In this document: positions 23,972 through 35,930 of the stretch, one piece after another
How the letters are laid out: each line of letters starts with the position of its first letter
Position numbering within the stretch: the first letter of the stretch is position 1
Assembly: GCF_030445035.2 (NCBI RefSeq)
Contig: NC_080690.1
Span: forward strand, 27,678,796-27,742,795
DNA: 64,000 bases
Origin: Dasypus novemcinctus
Lineage: Eukaryota > Chordata > Mammalia > Cingulata > Dasypodidae
Reading direction: 5' to 3'
Position numbers and translations under genes: made by a program
Notes under the pieces: generated by a model
What the model saw: the letters and a program-made list of their open reading frames with translations, nothing else
Told to the model about the DNA's origin: nothing
The model's database searches: none

Positions 23972-24422
23972 TCTCCAACCATGTTTCTTTATTTTTTTTT
24001 CAGATTTTTAAAAATTTATTTATTTCTCCCCCCCTCCCTCATTTTTCACTCTCTGTGTCCTTTCACTATATGTTCTTCTGTGTCTGCTTGTATTCTCATT
24101 AGATGCCTTCGGGAACCAATCCTGGGAGCTTCTGGACTGGAAGAGAGGTGATCATTCTCTTTTGCCACCTCAGCTCCCTGGTTTGCTGCATCTCTTATTA
24201 TCTCTCTACTGTGTCTCTTTTTATTGCATCATCTTGCTGCACCAGCTCTCCACATGGACCAGCACTCCTGCACAGATTAGCACTCTGTTCTGGCCAGCTC
24301 ACCACATGGACCAACTTGCCTTCACCAGGAGGCCCTAGGTATTGAACACTGGACCTCCTATTTGGTAGGTGAGAGCCCAGTTGTTTGAGCCACATCTGCT
24401 TCTCTCCAACCATGTTTCTTTA
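23972..24422 (-). mobile_element. DAS-type tRNA SINE with 20-bp target-site duplication
   Basis: Antisense SINE: T-rich/ATTTATTTATTTCTCC tail at the left (about 23992-24030), GTGTCCTTTCACTATATG block, and a tRNA-like head at the right ending near GAGCCACATCTGCTTC. Perfect 20-bp duplications TCTCCAACCATGTTTCTTTA lie at 23972-23991 and 24403-24422. The middle part (24105-24340) differs from that of the copy at 32.9 kb, so it is another subfamily. The perfect duplication suggests a fairly recent insertion. Confidence 0.88.
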
Positions 24423-24740
24423 AGCAAAACACTTATCTTATTTGGAATTCAAAATCTTTATTGGCAAAATGGACAGACTGAATTTAGATAAATTTCTGGG
24501 ATTATATGTGAATATATATGTCCATGTTTTCAAGATCAATGTAGAAATAACTGAAACAAATGTAGAGTATGAGACATTTACACTTCGTCTTGAATTATGG
24601 ATATGATTGGATGAATGAAAGCAAGGAAAAGGGTAATACTATCTGGAAAATGTTACTTGAAAAGGTTGAAATAAAGCACTTTTCTGAAAGCTGAATTAAA
24701 GTGTAAATTTAAGGTACAATTCTAAAGGCTTACTTCTTGT
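24423..24740. other. Unassigned sequence
   Basis: AT-rich; no recognised repeat or exon. Confidence 0.4.
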
Positions 24741-24990
24741 GGTAATCTTTTATATTTGTATAATTTACCACTTAGAAAATAGTTTGCCACTGACCTCATT
24801 CCATACTAACTACCATCTGAAGAAATGGTTATTATTTACTCCACTCTATAAATGCAGATCATAGAATTTAAAGAACTTCAAAGTCACGTGACTTGAACAT
24901 GGCAGACACATGACACAGAGAGAGCTCCTTGGTGGCAAAGCCAGGGCCATTCTTGCAATTACAGTCCTCTGCAGCCAGGAGAATCTTGGG
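24741..24990 (-). repeat. MIR-like SINE
   Basis: Antisense MIR-like order: CTATAAATGCAGATCATAG, AAAGAACTTCAAAGTCACGTGACTTGAACATGGCAG, then GCAAAGCCAGGGCCATTC and CAGTCCTCTGCAGCC. Diverged. Confidence 0.45.
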
Positions 24991-25899
24991 ATAATCAATT
25001 CTCCCTCTTCCTAAGGTGCTCTTATAGAGGTCTATTTTTCTATATGACTAATTTCATGTAAGGAATATATAAAATATTGGTGCAAAACAGGTGTATCCTA
25101 CATGCTGTGTACAAACTTGTTTTCCTCTAACATATTTACATCAGAAAACAGCACCTGCATTACTAAATTTGCATACATAATTTTATTCTTGTTTGCTATG
25201 TATCAAATCCATCTACAGAGCTCATCAATATGCCAATTTAAATTATAGACTACTCTAGTCTTTGGTATGGAAGCATTCCCCAGCACAAAGCTATCAGTCA
25301 AACATTAATTTAGGACCAAAATTCATCTTTAAAAGGCACAGACAGCACATGATTCTTCTTGAATATCTCTTTTGTGATGAGTCTGGATGTACCAGGTATA
25401 AATGACTTATAAATAAAAATAAGGATGAATTATACAGATATCTGTCAATGTGTAAACCAAATTGCAATGAGTTTATGTATTTGTATTATTTGTACTTTAA
25501 GAATTCTTCATTTCATTTTAATGGGGGAACTTACTGTTCTCAAACCCAGAGGCCAAAAGTCACTGAGGTTTTGAAACCATGATGAAATTTATTAAACACA
25601 TTTGTTCAGGATCAATACTGCTTTAATTCTTCTAATATTGTAATGATAAGACATGTTATCCATGAGTACTGGAATATTTAATGAGTTTGAAATTAATTGT
25701 GGAGAAAAGTGAAAAAAATAGACTACTAAGAATGATATGATGTTAGTCTTTACTCATATATATTCACATTCTCAGATGCACACGTGCACACATTCAAACA
25801 CGCTTACATTTGCTCTTCCATAGAGTTTGCTAATTTATATAGCTGCTATTTTTGCAAATTTTAAAACGCACATGCAAAGAATAGCTTTTCAAACAGAGA
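24991..25899. other. Unassigned sequence, no gene recognised
   Basis: About 900 bp of AT-rich sequence with a short ACACGTGCACACATTC stretch near 25780. No frame or repeat family stands out. Confidence 0.4.
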
Positions 25900-26090
25900 A
25901 CCTCGTCCTTATCCTATTGTAGGTCTTGTGATATTGCATTAAAATTGCCTTTTTACTCTTCGAAGGTGAGGACATTATCCTATGACAATTGTATACCACT
26001 TGAGAATAAAGACCAGGACTTGTTCATCCTTTTATCATCAGCATCAGTAGATTGCCTGATGTATAGTTAAAGTTCAATCAATAATTTTTT
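25900..26090 (+). repeat. L2 LINE 3' end
   Basis: Sense L2 tail: CCACTTGAGAATAAAGACCAGGACTTGTTCATCC, CAGTAGATTGCCTGATG, AGTTAAAGTTCAATCAATAATTT. These are the 'gagggcagggacc...cagtgcctggcacatagtagg...caataaa' blocks in order. Confidence 0.65.
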
Positions 26091-26164
26091 TTGAGAGAAA
26101 ACAAGTAAATAAATAAACAAAATAAAATGTGAGGAGTTAGTTATGATATGGAGAAAAAAGTCTT

Positions 26165-26275
26165 ATATTTGGAATCAGATAGTGGATTCTGCACAGGTTC
26201 CTATTTAATAAGTACAAGATCATAAAACAAGTAACTTCTCAGTTATTATGTAAAATGTGATTAATCAATTCCATA
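26165..26275 (+). repeat. MIR SINE, partial
   Basis: Short sense MIR core: TTTGGAATCAGATAG, TTAATAAGTACAAGATCATAAAACAAGTAACTTCTCAG, TTATGTAAAATGTG. Confidence 0.45.
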
Positions 26276-26402
26276 TATGTGTATATTTAATTATATATAG
26301 AATTGTTTCTTGTTAACCAGAGGTATAGGACACAATGCTGTACACATGCTCATTCCTATCCTTTCCATGATTTGGGGACCATAGATTATGGAGTTTAGAT
26401 GC

Positions 26403-26847
26403 TGTGATGGTTAGGACAATGTGTCCCCTTTTCCACGTAATGGTGCCCAGTTGTTTGATCAAGTAAGTGCTGGGCTAATTGTAATATGAGGGCATGTCAT
26501 GGACTTTAATCATCAGTGAGTTGATTGCATGGATGGCTAGTTACACCTACATTCAGCTGAGGAGACTGCTGTTAGCAATGAGTGACCTCTCATCCAATCA
26601 GTTGAAGACCTTAAAAGGAGAAGTGATTTCAGCATTTAGAGAGAGAATCCCCATCTCTACTTCAGATATCTAGTGTCTTCTTGGAAACTCAATTAGGTCA
26701 TTCATTTGAGGCCTTGGCTTGCAGCCTGCCTTACGGTGTTTGGACTTGTGCATTCTCATGGTTGGGTGAGAGAATTTTGTAAAATATTATACTATTTACA
26801 CATATCGCTTGTTGGTTCTGTTTCCCTAGAGAGCTCTGACTAATACA
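26403..26847 (+). repeat. Solo LTR, MLT2 type (ERV-L)
   Basis: 445-bp solo LTR beginning TGTGATGGTTAGG and ending CTCTGACTAATACA, the usual TG...CA limits. Internal marks are GTGCCCAGTTGTTTGATCAAGTAAGTGCTGGGCTAATTG, CATCCAATCAGTTGAAGACCTTAAAAGG and GGTTCTGTTTCCCTAGAGAG. It is homologous (inverted) to the two LTRs of the provirus at 42.9-48.8 kb. Flanking 5-mers GATGC and GACAC are only a partial match, so the target duplication has decayed. Formed by recombination between two LTRs of a former provirus. Confidence 0.85.
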
Positions 26848-27536
26848 GACACCATCTTACTTTCATATCTGGCCTGAAATTACTTTCTAAATTATATTAC
26901 ATTGATTTGTATTGGCACACATTGCATAGTCAAAAAAGGTGAGTTTCAGAAAGGTTTTTATGTAAATAGTGGTTTACATGTGGGGGTTGGGGTGGAAATG
27001 ATTGTCGAGAAGGACGATCCAGATATAAATGTAGTAAAGATGTTTCTACCATGGGGGTGGTATGATTCTTCTGGGAGATGAAGAAGCAAAAAGCCCCTGA
27101 AGCATTAGTTTTAACTTTCATCAGTACCCATGATTTTGATGTGGTGAGAAAATAAAAGGGTGAGACATAGCCATGGAATATATTACTTTTTACAATTAAA
27201 AATGGAATTTATCAAACAAATATAAATAAGAATTATGAAAGGAAAAATGGCTATGTAAGCAATTTGTATGCATATGTTTAAAGGTAAATGTGAAGGGTGG
27301 CAACTTTTTAAACAAATTCTCAGTTCTGAGGCCAAGCCTGAAAACAGGTTTTTTTCTCTGTGTATATTGAGCACAAATTTTAATTATTTAAAGCTGAGGC
27401 CATAAGTAGACACATCATATTCAGGAAGAACATGATATCAAAGCATTTTTAATCTCTACAGACAAAAATGCTACTACAGCATATAATACTTCAATAAATA
27501 TAATAAATTATAATAAAAATTCTAAATGACAACTTC
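26848..27536. other. Unassigned sequence
   Basis: AT-rich, no recognised repeat or exon between the solo LTR and the L1-like insertion. Confidence 0.4.
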
Positions 27537-29073
27537 ATTTTCAGTATTTTATTTTATTTTTTTTTATTTTTATTTTTTAATTTTTTATTGACTTTGTAAT
27601 AATATTACATTAAAAATATATATGTGAGGTCCCATTCAACCCCACCCCCCCACCCCCCCTCTCCCCCCCCCCCAACAACACTCGTTCCCATCATCATGAC
27701 ACATCCATTGGATTTGGTAAGTACATCTTTGGGCACCTCTGCACCTCATATACATTGGTTCACATCATGGCCCATACTCTCCTCTATTCCATCATGTAGG
27801 CCCTGTGAGGATTTGCAATGTCCGGTGATTACCTCTGAAGCACCATCCAGGGCAGCTCCATGTCCCGAAGACGCCTCCACCTCTCATCTCTTCCTGCCTT
27901 TCCCCATACCCTTTGTCCATTATGTCCACTTTTCCCAATCCAATGCCACCTCTTCTATGTGGACACTGGATTGGTTGTGTCCATTGCACCTTTATGTCAA
28001 GAGGAGGCTCAGATTCCACCTGGATGCTGGATGCAATCCTCCCATTTTCAGTTGTAATCACTCTAGGCTCCATGGTGTGGTGGTTGTCCTTCTTCAACTC
28101 CATCTTAGCTGAGTGTGGTAAGTCCAATAAATCAGATTGTAGGTGCTGGAGTCTGTTGAGGCTCAGGATCTGGCTATCACATTGTCAGTCCAGAGATTCA
28201 AATCCCCTAAATATATCTTAAACCCCAACATTAACTGCACCTCCAGCACATTAGCATGAAAGTCTTATGAAGGGAGATCCCATCTGAGTCCAGATTCATC
28301 ACACATAAACACCATTTCCAAAGAGGGGCCATCTGCCCTGGTAGTTAACCCCATCGGCCATGACCATAACTCCCATGGGTCTCTTTAGCCCTCAAAGGAA
28401 CCAATATCTGGGGGTTGTATCTGCTTTATCTGTCTCTCTGACTCTGCTCAGTTGTGCATGAGGGCAAACCTTCTGCCAGCCTCCAGACTCTTTTTTAGAA
28501 ACTCGTAGCCATATAAACTCATTTCTCCTTTCCATTTCCCCCTTACTTTAGGTCAAACAGCATTTTAAAGTCATGGTATTTTATGTAGACATGGATATTC
28601 TGCTGATCCGCATTGAACCTTCCGTATAAGGTCATTTTCCAGTTGCATCATCAGTTGGTAGTTGATAGTGGTCCCTCGTTGCCAGGGAGGCTCATCCCCG
28701 GGTGTCATGTCCCACGCTGGGGGGAAGGCATTGCATTTACATGCTGAGTTTGGCTTCGAGACTGGCCACATTTGAGTAACATGAAGGCTGACAGAAGGAA
28801 ATTCCCAGGCACAAAGTTGCTCTAGGCCTTATTATTATTTTGGGTTTATCAGCTCACAAGCATAGTCATTAGTATCAGGGGCTCACTGTTGAACCCTCAC
28901 TCCCTCCCGGTCCCCACCACTGTACCTGGGAGACTGTCGCTGCTCCCCTAGGGACCACGACAGAGCACCACTGGCCAGGAACCCAGTACCCCCCCTACTG
29001 TGGTTTTTAATTGTTGCCACTATGAGTATATCCAAACATTGCCATGCACCCTGGACATATTTTCAGTATTTTA
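27537..29073 (-). mobile_element. 5'-truncated L1-like insertion, 3' UTR part, with 15-bp target-site duplication
   Basis: About 1.5 kb bounded by perfect 15-bp repeats ATTTTCAGTATTTTA (27537-27551 and 29059-29073). Its tail is the T/A-rich run 27552-27590 read on the minus strand as an A-rich end, so the element is antisense. Just inside the tail is a C-run tract (27640-27673), G-rich on the element's own strand, a known mark of mammalian L1 3' UTRs. The remaining 1.4 kb is GC-moderate, has no ORF2-like frame, and looks like a long non-coding 3' UTR. A 162-codon frame on the plus strand (27624-28112) is antisense to the element and not a gene. The alternative is another retroposon sharing an L1-like tail. 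Confidence 0.72.
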
Positions 29074-29879
29074 GCTTTCCAATTTTTCATTTGTTAATTG
29101 ATGAGCTCTTTCTTCTTGCCAGATAAAAGAGATTCTCGACGACTTCACAGTTTCCATATACAGGATAAGGTGGCTTACTGGGCTATATTGTCAAACCACT
29201 GGCCTCTCTTTTTTCATTCATTAATCAAATTTACGAATTGAGCATAAGAAGCATCATTTTCATTGACTTCTTGATTTAGGTTGACCATCCTAATATTTGG
29301 TTTCTGGGATTTCAATTATTTTCACAAAGAAATTATATATGCATATAATCTCATGAGTCCTGCATAATGTATACAGGAAAAGACCATAAAGCTATAATGA
29401 GAAAATCTATTTCTAACAGGGACTATAGGTTCATCCAAGAAGATTCAGAACTGTTGTGATAAAATACTCCAACAAATCAGCATCTTTTGTTTCCCAGTCA
29501 TAAGTCCCAAATATTCACCCTTCATTTAAGAAACAGTATTTGCCATAAGGCCTAAATCACTGTCAGAGCATAGTATATGCTAATTCCTGCACTTGCTTTA
29601 GGAAATAATTGTCATGAATTCTGCCCATTGTACTCCTTTGGTAAGATTCTATTTAAGCCATTTTTTTTCTAACCTTCCTGACATTGCCCTTTTTAAAAGA
29701 ACCATATCTTTAGTAATACTCTGCTTCCTACTTTCATAAAATGATTTTCTCATTATCTATTACATTCAACATGAAGCACTTTTTATTGCTTATATATGTT
29801 TGTAGGTAAATTTATAATCACATGAATATAGTTATACTGATTAATGTACATCTATGTATATATATTGTTTTTCATTTTC
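29074..29879. other. Unassigned sequence
   Basis: AT-rich with no recognised repeat or exon. Confidence 0.4.
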
Positions 29880-30480
29880 AAGTATGGACTATTTTAAACA
29901 CCTAGAAATACAGAAAACAATAAAACAGATGCCTGTTTACTCAAATCCAGATTAATTAAAGGATAACATTTTATGTATACTCCCCACTTTTAAAAATTAG
30001 ATTTGTTATAATGTCCAATGTCCAGCTCTTTTTTCTTCCTCTCTAGTTAAAACTAATATCAAGAAATTGGTGTTTACCCTTGCATCCATGTCTTAATGCT
30101 TTAATTCCTTATGCATGATGTTATTACATATACGTGGTCTCATGAACAATATATGATTTTTAGCATGTACTTTTGCAATTTACATAAATAGTTTACATAA
30201 TGTAATTTAACAGTACTTGCTTTATTTCATTTGCTGTAACATTTTAAAAACTCAACCATGTTTAAACATATTTAGAACATATTCATCGATCTTCACTGCT
30301 GTATTATATATATAGCATGAAAATATTTCAGTTTATTTTTTTCTCTCTATAAAGTATATTTTCATCATTGCAAGTTACCGATAATATTTTGGAAGGAGAC
30401 AAGTTTTATCCTAATAACCATTGATAACTTATTGATTCATTATCCCAGGAATGAATCTGTCTCCATTATATACAAGAGTA
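29880..30480. repeat. L1M-like non-coding fragment
   Basis: Pieces such as ATACTCCCCACTTTTAAAAATTAG, TTTTTAGCATGTACTTTTGC, CATTTTAAAAACTCAACCATG and ATCTTCACTGCTGTATTATATA resemble old L1M 3' UTR text. Strand is uncertain. Confidence 0.35.
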
Positions 30481-31819
30481 TTCTCTCACTGCTACATTGG
30501 AATTCAGATTCATATCTTCTGTATTTTGAAAGCTACAAAAACCAACAACCTAAAGAAGTCCTTTTCTAGAAAATGAAGTGTGTTGTTGTTTTGAGATTGC
30601 AATAAATTTTAACTGCACACTATAAGTATCCAGCAATGTGCTATTAATTAAGGACATCACGTGACAGTTAAAAAAAAAAGTTTCCTCTCCATTATCCAGT
30701 AACTCATTGTCTGGTTGAGACAGCAAATACCAAGAACAATGCAATCAAGACAGAGTGAATTCTAAGTGCACAAGAACAGGGAACTGAGAGCAGTTAAGAT
30801 GTATTAGAGTAATTCAAAGAAAATTTTGTAGAAAAAGTCTTTCACCTATTTTGTTGGATTTAGGAAAGTAACTCACAGCAATCATTCAGTGACTGGCACT
30901 AAAAGTAAAAAAATATATATATATATGGGGATTAGAAGTAGGGAAATCCCATAGACAGAATGTATCATTATGATGATTTTGGGGGAGATAATCTGATTAT
31001 ACATATTTTCCCCTATATGATTCATATTAAACTCTTAAGAACTTAAATACTGCAAGTGAAATACCTGACTTTTTTCCACAGCCCCAGCCAGAAAATCTGA
31101 ATATTTGTAAGTATTCTATAAATAGTTGCTGAATAAGTTGCTGAATAAATAAATAAAAATGAAAACATCATCACCACACCATCATCATCAAAAAACTAAT
31201 ATAAATTAGGGAAAAAGCAGGTTAATATAAAATAAAAAAGGCTTGAGAGCATTTTATTTTCAAGAGCTGTTTTCTCTCTTCCTTTATTTAATTGATACCA
31301 CAGGAGACTTAGCTGTGTTGGCAAAAGGTTGATTAATGCTGATGAACCAAGAATAATATTTCCTAGTGGATGGTATTTAGGATGATAGCAAATTCAACAA
31401 GAAAGGAAATAGCAAGGAAACAACAAGGAAAGCAGTGGAGAGAACACAATAAAAAAAAAAATGTTACAAGTACATTTAGGAAAGAAAAACCCCACAAAGT
31501 ATCAAAAACAAAGCAAGCGCAAAAGGAATATCGACATTTAAGACCTTCTCTAGTTTGACCTCAGTGCCTATCTATTTCAAAGCAAGATTTTTAAAAGTTA
31601 GATTTTAAAAGTTCACCCATTTTTAACTGCGCAGTATGAATATAAAATCAATTGATTCGCACAATTGTCTCAAAAGAAAATGCCAGTGACAATAATTGGA
31701 TTTTGACTGACATATTTTAAAAGCATAGTGAGGATATGTGACTCTCAGCAAATAAAACCAGTCCTCATGGACGTGTACTTATTACTATAATTGCAGAGAG
31801 TATTTTCAACTACCCAAAT
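30481..31819. other. Unassigned sequence; short L2-like tail near 31100-31160
   Basis: GTATTCTATAAATAGTTGCTGAATAAG with (AAATA)n near 31143-31160 resembles an L2 3' terminus. A short (TA)n is at 30913-30925. A 62-codon frame at 31370-31558 is lysine-rich and of chance quality. Confidence 0.35.
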
Positions 31820-32175
31820 AATCTCAAATGGTTGCCTTTGCCTATACATTTAGTCCTAATCTATTTTCTGGGTATCAAGGTGTTTTGTGATTTGACCATA
31901 GCTGGCCTTTCTGACTTTAAGTATGGTCCTTCCACATACTTGATTTTGTGACACCATATTTCTTGGTGTTTAGTGCACTTTCAAGCCTTTGTATGTGCTG
32001 GGGTTATTTTCAGCCTTCTCCTCTAACTGGTAAGAACTGAGGTGCTCTCCATTGTTCTGCTCGATGTTACCTCCAATACAGAACCTTCCATTATCCAAAT
32101 CCCACATGCTCATTAAAGTCCAAATGAACTTCCCTCCTTCCTCTGAGCTTCAATAGCATTTTAGATGTATCATTA
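31820..32175 (+). repeat. L2 LINE fragment
   Basis: Sense L2 3' third: GGTTGCCTTTGCCTATACATTTAG, TGTTTTGTGATTTGACCATAGCTGGCC, CTCTAACTGGTAAGAACTGAGGTGC, AAAGTCCAAATGAACTTCCCTCCTTCC. Blocks fall in the order of the L2 consensus. Confidence 0.55.
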
Positions 32176-32244
32176 ATGGTAAATTAATCTAATAAAATAA
32201 TTTATTAAATATAAAGTAGAACTGAAATGTTACACAAGTCTAAG

Positions 32245-33870
32245 TCACTGTGCTTTTTAAAAAAATATTTTTGCATTGAGATAATTTTAGACTTAGAGAA
32301 GAGACGCAAAAACAGGGTAGAGGGCTCCCATATAATGGTTGCCCAGCTTCACCTAATAGTAACATTTTACATAATCACAGAAAAATAATTAAAACTAAGA
32401 AATTTACCCTGGAAGAAATCTACTAATTAAAAATTTTAAATTACTTGGATTTCACCAGTTTTCCAACTAATGATTTTTTTCTTCAGTTCTAACATGGAAT
32501 TTAGGATCCCACAATGCATTTAGTTGTCCTGTCTATTTTGTCTTCCCCAAGCTGTTTTGGTTCCTGTCTTTCCTGGTCTTTTGTGATCCTGACATTTTTT
32601 AAGAAAACAGGTCAGTTATTTTATAGATGCTCCTTAATTGGCTTTATCTGATATTTTTATGATTAAATTGAGTTTATGAGTTTGTCATAAAAACACCAAT
32701 GAGGCAAATGGTTAATCAGCATATCAGGGGATACTTGGTATCAATTTGCAGTCCTGATGTAATTGATGTTAACCTTGACCACTTGATTTGGATGGTGTCT
32801 GTCAAGATTCTCTACTATAATGTTATTCTTTTGCCCTTTATATTAACTAACAATTCTGGGAAAGAAACGTTGAAACTGCTCCAAGACATATACCTGAGAA
32901 AAACTAAACCATATACATTCAAAAACTTGTGTATGAATGTTCATAGGCGGCAGACTTGGCCCAGTGGTTAGGCCGTCTGTCTGCCACATGGGAGGTCCGC
33001 AGTTCAAACCCTGGGTCTCCTTGACCCGTGTGAAGCTGGCCCAAGCCCAGTGCTGATGCGCGCAAGGAGTGCCGTGCCACTTGCAGGGGTGTCCCCCGCG
33101 TAGGGGAATCCCAGGCGCAAGGAGTGCGCCCCGTAAGGAGAGCTGCCCAGTGCGAAAGAAAGTGCAGCCTGCCCAGGAATGGCGCCACCCACACAGAGAG
33201 CTAACACAAGATGACGCAACAAAAAGAAACACAGATTCCCGTGCTGCTGACAACAGAAGTGAACAAAGAAGATGCAGCAAATAGACACAGAGAACAGACA
33301 ACCGGGGCAGGGAGGGGAGAGAAATAAATAAATAAATAAATTTTATAAAAAAAAAGAATGTTCATAGAAGTTTTATACATAACAGTAAAAACCTGGAATT
33401 AACTCAAACACCTGTCAATTAATGAGTAGATAATAAAACACATGATGTATTCATACAATAAAACACATGCTAATTCATACAATAAAATAAAATAATATTT
33501 GGCCATAAAAATGAAGTACTGATACTTCTACAACTTGTATGAGTTTTGTAAACATTATGCTTTGAGAAGGAAGTCAGTAATAAAGGGCCATACACTGTAT
33601 GTCTCCATCTATATGACAGGTCCAGGACAGGTAAATCTATAGAAACAGAAAGATTAGTGAATGCCTCAGGCTATAGGAGTTGGGGGTTTAGGGAAATCAC
33701 AGTTAACAAGTGTAGGGTTTCTTTTTGGGGTTAAAAGCTATTCTAAATTGATTGTGGGGATGGATCCACAACTTTGAGCATTTATTAAAATATAATATAC
33801 TTACACTGGTGATTTGTACGCTATGTGAATTATATCTCAATACAACTGAAAATCAAATAAAAAATAAATT
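32245..33870 (+). repeat. L1M LINE 3' region, split by a DAS-SINE
   Basis: Old L1M/HAL1-like non-coding text at 32245-32880 (TTGTCTTCCCCAAGCTGTTTTGGTTCCTGTC, then TGATGTTAACCTTGACCACTTGATTTGGATGGTG). It runs into typical L1M 3' UTR at 32880-32946 and 33356-33870 (CATAACAGTAAAAACCTGGAATTAACTCAAACACC, GGCCATACACTGTATGTCTCC, TTGTACGCTATGTGAATTATATCTCAATA). The SINE sits in the middle and the two sides join up in sense. Confidence 0.72.
32935..33367 (+). mobile_element. DAS-SINE, full length, best copy in the window
   Basis: Complete tRNA-derived SINE in sense. A box TGGCCCAGTGGTTAGG (about 32959), B box AGTTCAAACCC (33001-33011), long GC-rich body with two CGCAAGGAGTGC-type blocks, then AACAGACAACCGGGG and tail (AAATA)n plus A run. 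Target duplications GAATGTTCATAG lie at 32935-32946 and 33356-33367, with no mismatch. Such elements are transcribed by polymerase III and mobilised by L1; this is the main clue that the host is an armadillo. Frames of up to 152 codons on either strand here are artefacts of the SINE. Confidence 0.93.
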
Positions 33871-34550
33871 TAAATAAATTTTAGTAATGTTGAAGGTTTA
33901 TTATTCATAAAAGTAATTTTTTTTTTCTGACAGGTACATAGCCTCCGAATTATATCTAAGCACCCAAATAAGGATTCTTGGGTTTAACACACCAGAAGAA
34001 TGAAATAATGAACTACCTGATAGAGCTATCTGAACAAAGGCTTTGCTGCTGTGAGAGTAAATACTAATTCCTTGATGAAATGCAAAAAATAAAAGGCTAC
34101 ATAACATTGGGAAGTGATGCCAAAAAAATGGATTCAATTTATTAGAGGGAATTGAGGGTTGCAAGGAAATTTAAGATCCTACTTTTTTTTTTTTCTTTTG
34201 GCAAGTCATTTAGCTGTTTATACCATTTTTATAAAAATACAGTGCAAACTGGAGAAAGAAAAATGTTGCTCTTAACACTACCATATATTGAAAAGATGAA
34301 TTATGCCATATGGCATAGGAAAGTAGGCAGAACAGAACTTAACACTGATGTTTTGCACTGGTTCTCTGAATGGCCTTTATAGAATTAAAAAAGACTTTCC
34401 TTGACCTTGACATTGCACACATATATTATTCTTTAGCAACAAAGTATAGAAAGAAAATAGATTTAATACAACTTAAAACACATTTAGAAATAATTTAAAA
34501 CATTTCTGAAAACTTATATGCATGATTAGACATATTAAGAATCATGTAGA
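33871..34550. other. Unassigned sequence
   Basis: AT-rich, with T runs at about 33920-33927 and 34182-34194. No repeat or exon recognised. Confidence 0.4.
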
Positions 34551-34800
34551 GGGCAAGAGTATGGATTCTAGGAGCACCCTACTGGGACTTGAATTGTGAC
34601 TCTTCACCTCACTAAAGGTAAGACTTGATTTGACTTGTCAGAGGTTCAATTTCCTTATTGATTGCAGAAAATAATGGGGGGAAAACTTATCTTACTAGGA
34701 TATTATGAGTACTAAATGTGAGGTTGAAATGAGATAATGCATATAAACTGTTGAATAACATTTAATAGCTATTTTTATCATTATGATAGATATTATTTGA
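34551..34800 (+). repeat. MIR SINE
   Basis: Sense MIR over most of its length: GGGCAAGAGTATGGATTCTAGGAGC (head after the A box), GGGACTTGAATTGTGAC, GAGGTTCAATTTCCTTATTGATTGCAGAAAATAATGG, GGATATTATGAGTACTAAATG, GAGATAATGCATATAAACTG, ending in TTATCATTATG. Confidence 0.78.
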
Positions 34801-35219
34801 TGTGTGAACTAATTTTACAGACTCTCCTATGTGTTTTGATCCAGTGGATTCAGAAAAGCCATCTTGAATAAGCTTGCTTATTCCCTGAAATCTATTACTT
34901 AACTTTAACCTTTAAAAAGTGGTTTTTGTGTTTAATACGTACATGTGCACTTGTGTCTGTGTGTTTGTCTGTGTGTAGGTAACTATTATTTAACTATCCA
35001 TGAGTCAACCACCAACTCACAGACCTCTCAGAAGGCATGGGCTGACGTTGCCATGGTGTTGTTATTCTCTCTATCACAAAAACTGAATCATATTGCTCTT
35101 TCAGGGAGAGCAAGAATAATAGAGAGTTTACAATACATCTTATGGGGGAAAGTTCTAGAAAAAAGACTGGCTCTTGCGAAAAAACACACTCATATCCATT
35201 TGAAATCTGCATGGGAATT
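34801..35219. other. Unassigned sequence
   Basis: Includes a (TGTG)n-like patch at about 34948-34978. The 97-codon frame at 34945-35238 begins in that low-complexity patch and is not a convincing gene. Confidence 0.35.
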
Positions 35220-35400
35220 CCTACTGTGCTACTTATGAGTTGAATTAGGTTGGAAAATATCACCTAATCTTTCTATGCTGAACTTCTTCATATCTGATTT
35301 TGTAGTAATAGTATTATGCAATGGTTCATTACAAGGATTGAATGAAGCAATATAATACAAAGAATAGTGTTTTTCCTGGTATATAAATAACATTAAACAA
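35220..35400 (+). repeat. MIR SINE, partial
   Basis: Sense MIR core and end: CTTCTTCATATCTGATTTTGTAGTAATAG, TTCATTACAAGGATTGAATGAAGCAATATAATAC, AGTGTTTTTCCTGGTATATA. Confidence 0.55.
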
Positions 35401-35930
35401 AAGGTCCCATTTTCTACTACCCATTCCCTTTCTTTGTGTGACAAAATATTGCCTCAACAATTATAAAAGGAATTGAAGCTACTCTACAAGAACTTATTCT
35501 TGTTTTAGCTAATGCTGTTTCCTAGGAACCATCAATTTCTTTTCTAGGTAGTCATATATTATCCTGTAAATAAACACTGCTCAAATCTTCTGTGGATGAT
35601 ATGAGGCATATAGATCCAAAATTTGCCTTCTACCCAGTTTAAAGGACCTGATAAGTTATCTGTGAGTTCTCAAAGATGGTTGATAGTTAAATTGTCCCTG
35701 TAACTTAAGTTATGTTTCCAAGATCAAGAGATCCAACTTATTCTCTGAGTGCCTCCTCACCTATCCAGAGTTCACTCTGAGTAAACCTGCCTGTCGTTTA
35801 CCAATCTGAGTTCCATTTGGAGCAGCTAAAATACAAATCCAGTGAAGTTAAGTACTGGTAGATATGTCTCTTTCTTTTCTTGATATCTGAATTTCTGAAT
35901 CACTCCAGGGCAGTCATAACTCCCATTTTG
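35401..35930. other. Unassigned sequence
   Basis: No recognised repeat, exon or RNA gene. Confidence 0.4.

Noticed and set aside
27624..28112. 162-codon open frame, the longest in the window
   Set aside because: It starts in the C-run tract and is antisense to a 5'-truncated L1-like insertion bounded by a 15-bp target duplication. The composition (proline, serine, histidine) reflects the repeat, not a protein family.
32843..33301. 152-codon minus-strand open frame and other frames of 70-94 codons at the same place
   Set aside because: They run through a DAS-SINE on the wrong strand. The same kind of frame recurs in the SINEs at 4.1 and 63.5 kb, so it comes from the SINE.
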